Below, piece by piece: positions 5,746-8,552 of a DNA stretch of 8,552 nucleotides. The stretch is from Ruminiclostridium sp. (GTDB lineage Bacteria; Bacillota_A; Clostridia; Oscillospirales; Ruminococcaceae), in contig JAFZOA010000693.1 in the NCBI GenBank assembly GCA_017550775.1, positions 1 through 8,552 of the forward strand, in the 5' to 3' direction. Positions within the stretch are counted from its first letter, which is position 1, and each line of letters begins with the position of its first letter. The position numbers were made by a program, and so were the translations under genes. The notes beneath the pieces were generated by a model. It ran no database searches and was not told the origin of the DNA. It saw only the letters and a list, made by a program, of their open reading frames with translations.

Positions 5746-8552
5746 TTATTCCGCGTCTTCGATCTTTTCCTCGGGCAGATAGTCAAGAAGCAGGCTTTCG
5801 AGCTTCTCAGAATCTATCGGTTTGGTCAGATAGTCGTCAAAACCTTCCGCGAGGTACTGTTCTCTCGCGCCGGATATCGCGTTTGCGGTAAGACATATCG
5901 TCGGTGTGTGGATGTTGGGATCTTTTGGCCGCGACCGAAGCTCATGCAGCGTTTCAATGCCGTCCTTCTCGGGCATCATGTGGTCGAGGAAGATGATATC
6001 ATACTTTTTATCATAGGACATTTTAAGCCCTTCGTCACCGCTGTTCGCGGTATCTATCTTAATTCCCGTCTGTTTGAGCAGACTCCTGAACACAACAAGA
6101 TTCATCGGCGTATCGTCCACGACGAGCACCTCCGCGCCCGGAGCCCGGAACTTCTCACGGTACTTTTTGCGCATACCGAGAGAAGCTCTGTATGCCGCTT
6201 CATAATCGCCGAGCTCATCCCACTTGAGAACGGTCTGTCTGAGCTCGAAGGAGAACTTTGAGCCCATGCCGTAGATGCTCTCGACAACGAGCGAGGAATC
6301 CATCATTTCAAGCAGACGCTTTGTAATGCTCATTCCAAGACCCGTGCCCTCGACCTTGCGGTTGCGTTCTTCCTCTATGCGGTCGAATTCCGAGAAGAGC
6401 TTGTTCATATCCTGCTTCTTGATGCCGATGCCGGTATCTACGACCGAGATATCGAGGATGACCTCCTGCGGCTCGTCCGGGATCCTTCTGTAGTCTATGC
6501 AGAACTTGACAAATCCCTTTTCGGTGTACTTCACGGCGTTGGTGAGTATGTTCGTTATGATCTGCTTTATTCTCACCTCGTCGCCGTGCAGCAGATTGGG
6601 GATATGCCTGTTTATGTCGAGCTCAAGCCGGAGCCCCTTGTCGTCCGCCTTGGACTGTATCATGTTCACGAGGTCATTTATCACGGAGGACAGGTCATAG
6701 TCAACGGGGATTATCTCCATTTTGCCCGCCTCGATCTTCGAGAAATCGAGTATATCGTTGACAAGCCCGAGCAGAGTCGAACCTGCGGTGCGTATGCTGT
6801 TGGAGTATGCGAGGATGTTCTTGTCCTCGCATTCGCGCAGTATCATCTCGTTCATTCCGAGAACGGCGTTTATCGGCGTTCGTATCTCATGGGACATATT
6901 GGAAAGGAACGAGGATTTCGCCTCACTTGCGGCAAGGGCGCGTTCGGACATATCTATGAGTGCGTCTCTGTCCTTCTTTTCCGCGTCGATGTCCTCGGCA
7001 AGCCACAGAACGTGTGAAAGGCGTCCTGCGCTCGTGCGCTGAGACACGAGGAACCGAATTCTTATCCACTTCTTTGTCTTGGTAAGAAATTCGAGCGCTA
7101 CGGTGCCGGTATTGCCGAGACGGTTTTCGAGGGTACTGAAATTGATAAATCGCATGACTTCCTCAAGCGAAGAATCATCGGTGATCGCATCCATTACGAT
7201 ACGAATGGTGAACTGCGCGTCGGTACGCCTGTCACCGACAAGGTCATTCACTATCTTGTTCATGGATTTTATGATACTGAAAGAATCCGCGATAAGATCG
7301 ACATCATAAACGACCATGTAGATGTTGGAAATGGAGGATACCTGGTAGTTAAGGTTCCTTGCGGTTGCCGAGAGCTCGTCGCGCTTTCTCTTCTCCTCGT
7401 CTATGCTCTCCGTAAGCCAGAGTATCTGCTCTATCTTGCCGTCATAGTTGCATTTTGAGATGACAAATCTTGCTCTGCACCATACGTTGTCGCGGTTGAG
7501 GAACTCCTCGGTGATCGTATTCGTCTCATCGAAGCGTTCTTCAAGCGTGCTGAAATCCACGAATTCCAGCATAGCGTCCAGAGATATTTCGTTTGTTGTG
7601 CGCTCGACCATTGCATACGCCGCGCTCTGGGCATTCTCGACCGTAGCGGCCATAAAGCCGGTTATATTTGCGACGTGGGTCTTTATCTCGCGCATGGTGT
7701 TGGACAAGAGGTCGATGTCATACATCGAGAAGTAGATGTTCGCAACGGACGAGATCTGCTCGTTCATGAGCTTAGCCGCTCCGAGCGTGAGGTCGCGTTC
7801 CTTCTTCTCCGCGTCGATATCTTCGACGAGGTACATTACGCGCTCGACATCGCCGGTCTTTGTTCTTTCGGACACGATAAAGCGGGCTCTGCGCCACTTG
7901 CCTTCCACACTCAGGAACTCATTCGTAATGGTATTGACGTTTCTGAGACGGTCGTTGAGGGTGTTGACATCCACAAATTCGAGCATACGATCTCTTGAAG
8001 AAGGGTCTGTATTCTTCTCATATATAGACCGTATCAGATTGCAGACATATGTTCTCTGATCTATGCCGCTGTCTGAAATGTGTTCCTTGTAAACATCGAT
8101 ATAACTGTTGTTTGAGATCTCGGTGAATGAATTGGTACGCATATTCAGCTCAAACATGGATACATAGATATCCGAGGTCGCGGCGATCTGTTTTTCCATA
8201 AGCCTGCGCTTTTTTTCGCCGCGCACCATGAAAAGCGTCATAGCGCTGCTTATCAGAAGCGATATCACGATAACAAGGATAACGGTATATGTCTGCCGGG
8301 ACATCTGTTGATCATACCACTCTTTGCTGAAATCGACAGCAATGATGCCGGTAACTCTGCCATCCGAGCCGAATACGGGACTGTAAGCGCTGTAAAAAGA
8401 ACCCCACGAGTCACTGTACGGCACGGCATCCACCGACGGAGTACCGAGGCTCGCGGCATGGAGCGCGTCGGTATACACCACGGGCGTGCCGTATGCTGCG
8501 GGATCTACAACGGTCGGGTCAAGACTGATAACGAAGCTGTCGTTTCCGAGAT
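5746..8552 (-). CDS. Hybrid sensor histidine kinase HK-A (N-terminus beyond the right edge): Cache end, three PAS-like modules, kinase, receiver
   Basis: The frame is open to the window edge, so the gene is cut. A GTG at 8481 is not a convincing start because 23 more in-frame residues upstream (GNDSFVISLDP...) continue the sensor. Numbering from that GTG, the end of an extracellular Cache-like domain (WGSFYSAYSPVFGSDG, then TGIIAVDF, about 26-52) leads to TM2 (about 63-86) without HAMP. Three PAS-like modules follow (about 98-230, 242-368, 380-506), then the kinase with H531 in SHEIRTP, N644/N648, DTGIGI 682-687 and GTGLGM 712-717, and a receiver (about 783-902) with DD 789-790, D833, T865 and K887. 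It ends at ...YLPEEKIEDAE, just after the receiver, and has no HPt, unlike HK-B. Kinase and receiver align with HK-B without gaps at an offset of 220 residues. It probably borrows the HPt of HK-B. All catalytic residues are intact. Confidence 0.92.
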   Translation of the reverse strand, partial: LGNDSFVISLDPTVVDPAAYGTPVVYTDALHAASLGTPSVDAVPYSDSWGSFYSAYSPVFGSDGRVTGIIAVDFSKEWYDQQMSRQTYTVILVIVISLLISSAMTLFMVRGEKKRRLMEKQIAATSDIYVSMFELNMRTNSFTEISNNSYIDVYKEHISDSGIDQRTYVCNLIRSIYEKNTDPSSRDRMLEFVDVNTLNDRLRNVNTITNEFLSVEGKWRRARFIVSERTKTGDVERVMYLVEDIDAEKKERDLTLGAAKLMNEQISSVANIYFSMYDIDLLSNTMREIKTHVANITGFMAATVENAQSAAYAMVERTTNEISLDAMLEFVDFSTLEERFDETNTITEEFLNRDNVWCRARFVISKCNYDGKIEQILWLTESIDEEKRKRDELSATARNLNYQVSSISNIYMVVYDVDLIADSFSIIKSMNKIVNDLVGDRRTDAQFTIRIVMDAITDDSSLEEVMRFINFSTLENRLGNTGTVALEFLTKTKKWIRIRFLVSQRTSAGRLSHVLWLAEDIDAEKKDRDALIDMSERALAASEAKSSFLSNMSHEIRTPINAVLGMNEMILRECEDKNILAYSNSIRTAGSTLLGLVNDILDFSKIEAGKMEIIPVDYDLSSVINDLVNMIQSKADDKGLRLELDINRHIPNLLHGDEVRIKQIITNILTNAVKYTEKGFVKFCIDYRRIPDEPQEVILDISVVDTGIGIKKQDMNKLFSEFDRIEEERNRKVEGTGLGMSITKRLLEMMDSSLVVESIYGMGSKFSFELRQTVLKWDELGDYEAAYRASLGMRKKYREKFRAPGAEVLVVDDTPMNLVVFRSLLKQTGIKIDTANSGDEGLKMSYDKKYDIIFLDHMMPEKDGIETLHELRSRPKDPNIHTPTICLTANAISGAREQYLAEGFDDYLTKPIDSEKLESLLLDYLPEEKIEDAE
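6698..6729 (-). repeat. Exact 32-base match to 3281-3312 (HK-A copy)
   Basis: This is the HK-A copy of the 32-base identical block, in the same reading frame of the kinase core. Neighbouring codons carry many synonymous differences. Confidence 0.75.
6964..8190 (-). repeat. Three tandem PAS-like modules in HK-A (protein-level repeat)
   Basis: The modules map to about 7792-8190, 7378-7758 and 6964-7344, spaced 144 and 138 codons. They match the HK-B modules in the same order: module 1 of both has LSVE-x-KWRR-x-R, module 2 of both has WCRAR and IDEEKRKRD, and module 3 of both runs into the DMSERA linker before the kinase. The fold is inferred. Confidence 0.75.

Noticed and set aside
3544..8190. 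Tandem modules as a recent DNA repeat expansion or CRISPR-like array
   Set aside because: The repeats are about 410 bases long, conserved only at the protein level, and in frame within kinases.
8479..8481. GTG at 8481 as the true start of HK-A
   Set aside because: The frame is open to the window edge with sensor-like sequence, no ribosome site precedes the GTG, and a start here would remove TM1 and most of the extracellular domain.

Overview
The window looks like a piece of a Gram-positive clostridial genome, most likely a gut or rumen Clostridia of the Ruminococcus/Oscillospira type. This is inferred from base composition near 50% GC, strong AGGAGG-like ribosome binding sites, very long hybrid histidine kinases with tandem PAS-like modules and an HPt tail, and a short gene start (MQIDFHYY...) that resembles an uncharacterised clostridial family. 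No rRNA, tRNA, transposon or CRISPR array is visible. Every gene that can be supported lies on the minus strand, so transcription runs from the right edge to the left.

Positions 8552 to 899 hold one signalling operon of three tightly packed genes. First is a hybrid sensor kinase (HK-A) cut by the right edge, with an extracellular Cache-like end, a transmembrane helix, three tandem PAS-like modules, a histidine kinase core and a receiver. After 21 bases comes a second hybrid kinase (HK-B, 1349 residues). It has a complete two-helix-anchored Cache sensor, the same three modules, the same core and receiver, and in addition an HPt domain and a helical C-terminal tail. Two bases later comes a 257-residue protein that joins a degenerate receiver to an intact receiver and has no output domain. 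A hairpin with a T-tract follows at 804-853. The simplest reading is a membrane phosphorelay: two sensors of different extracellular specificity share one HPt (in HK-B), which passes phosphate to the stand-alone receiver. The final output is not encoded in this window.

Positions 740 to 1 hold a second, apparently independent transcription unit. A near-consensus promoter (TTGATT, 17 bases, TATAAT) drives a four-helix membrane protein of 171 residues. Its stop codon overlaps the start codon of a further gene (TAATG). That last gene opens with a recognisable family start but meets an in-frame TAA after 38 codons, after which the same frame stays open to the left edge. It is therefore a probable pseudogene, a sequencing error, or a very short protein.

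The two kinases are paralogues. Their kinase and receiver parts align without a gap over roughly 390 residues, and module 1, 2 and 3 of one match module 1, 2 and 3 of the other. The module triplication therefore seems older than the gene duplication. The extracellular sensors are the part that differs most.
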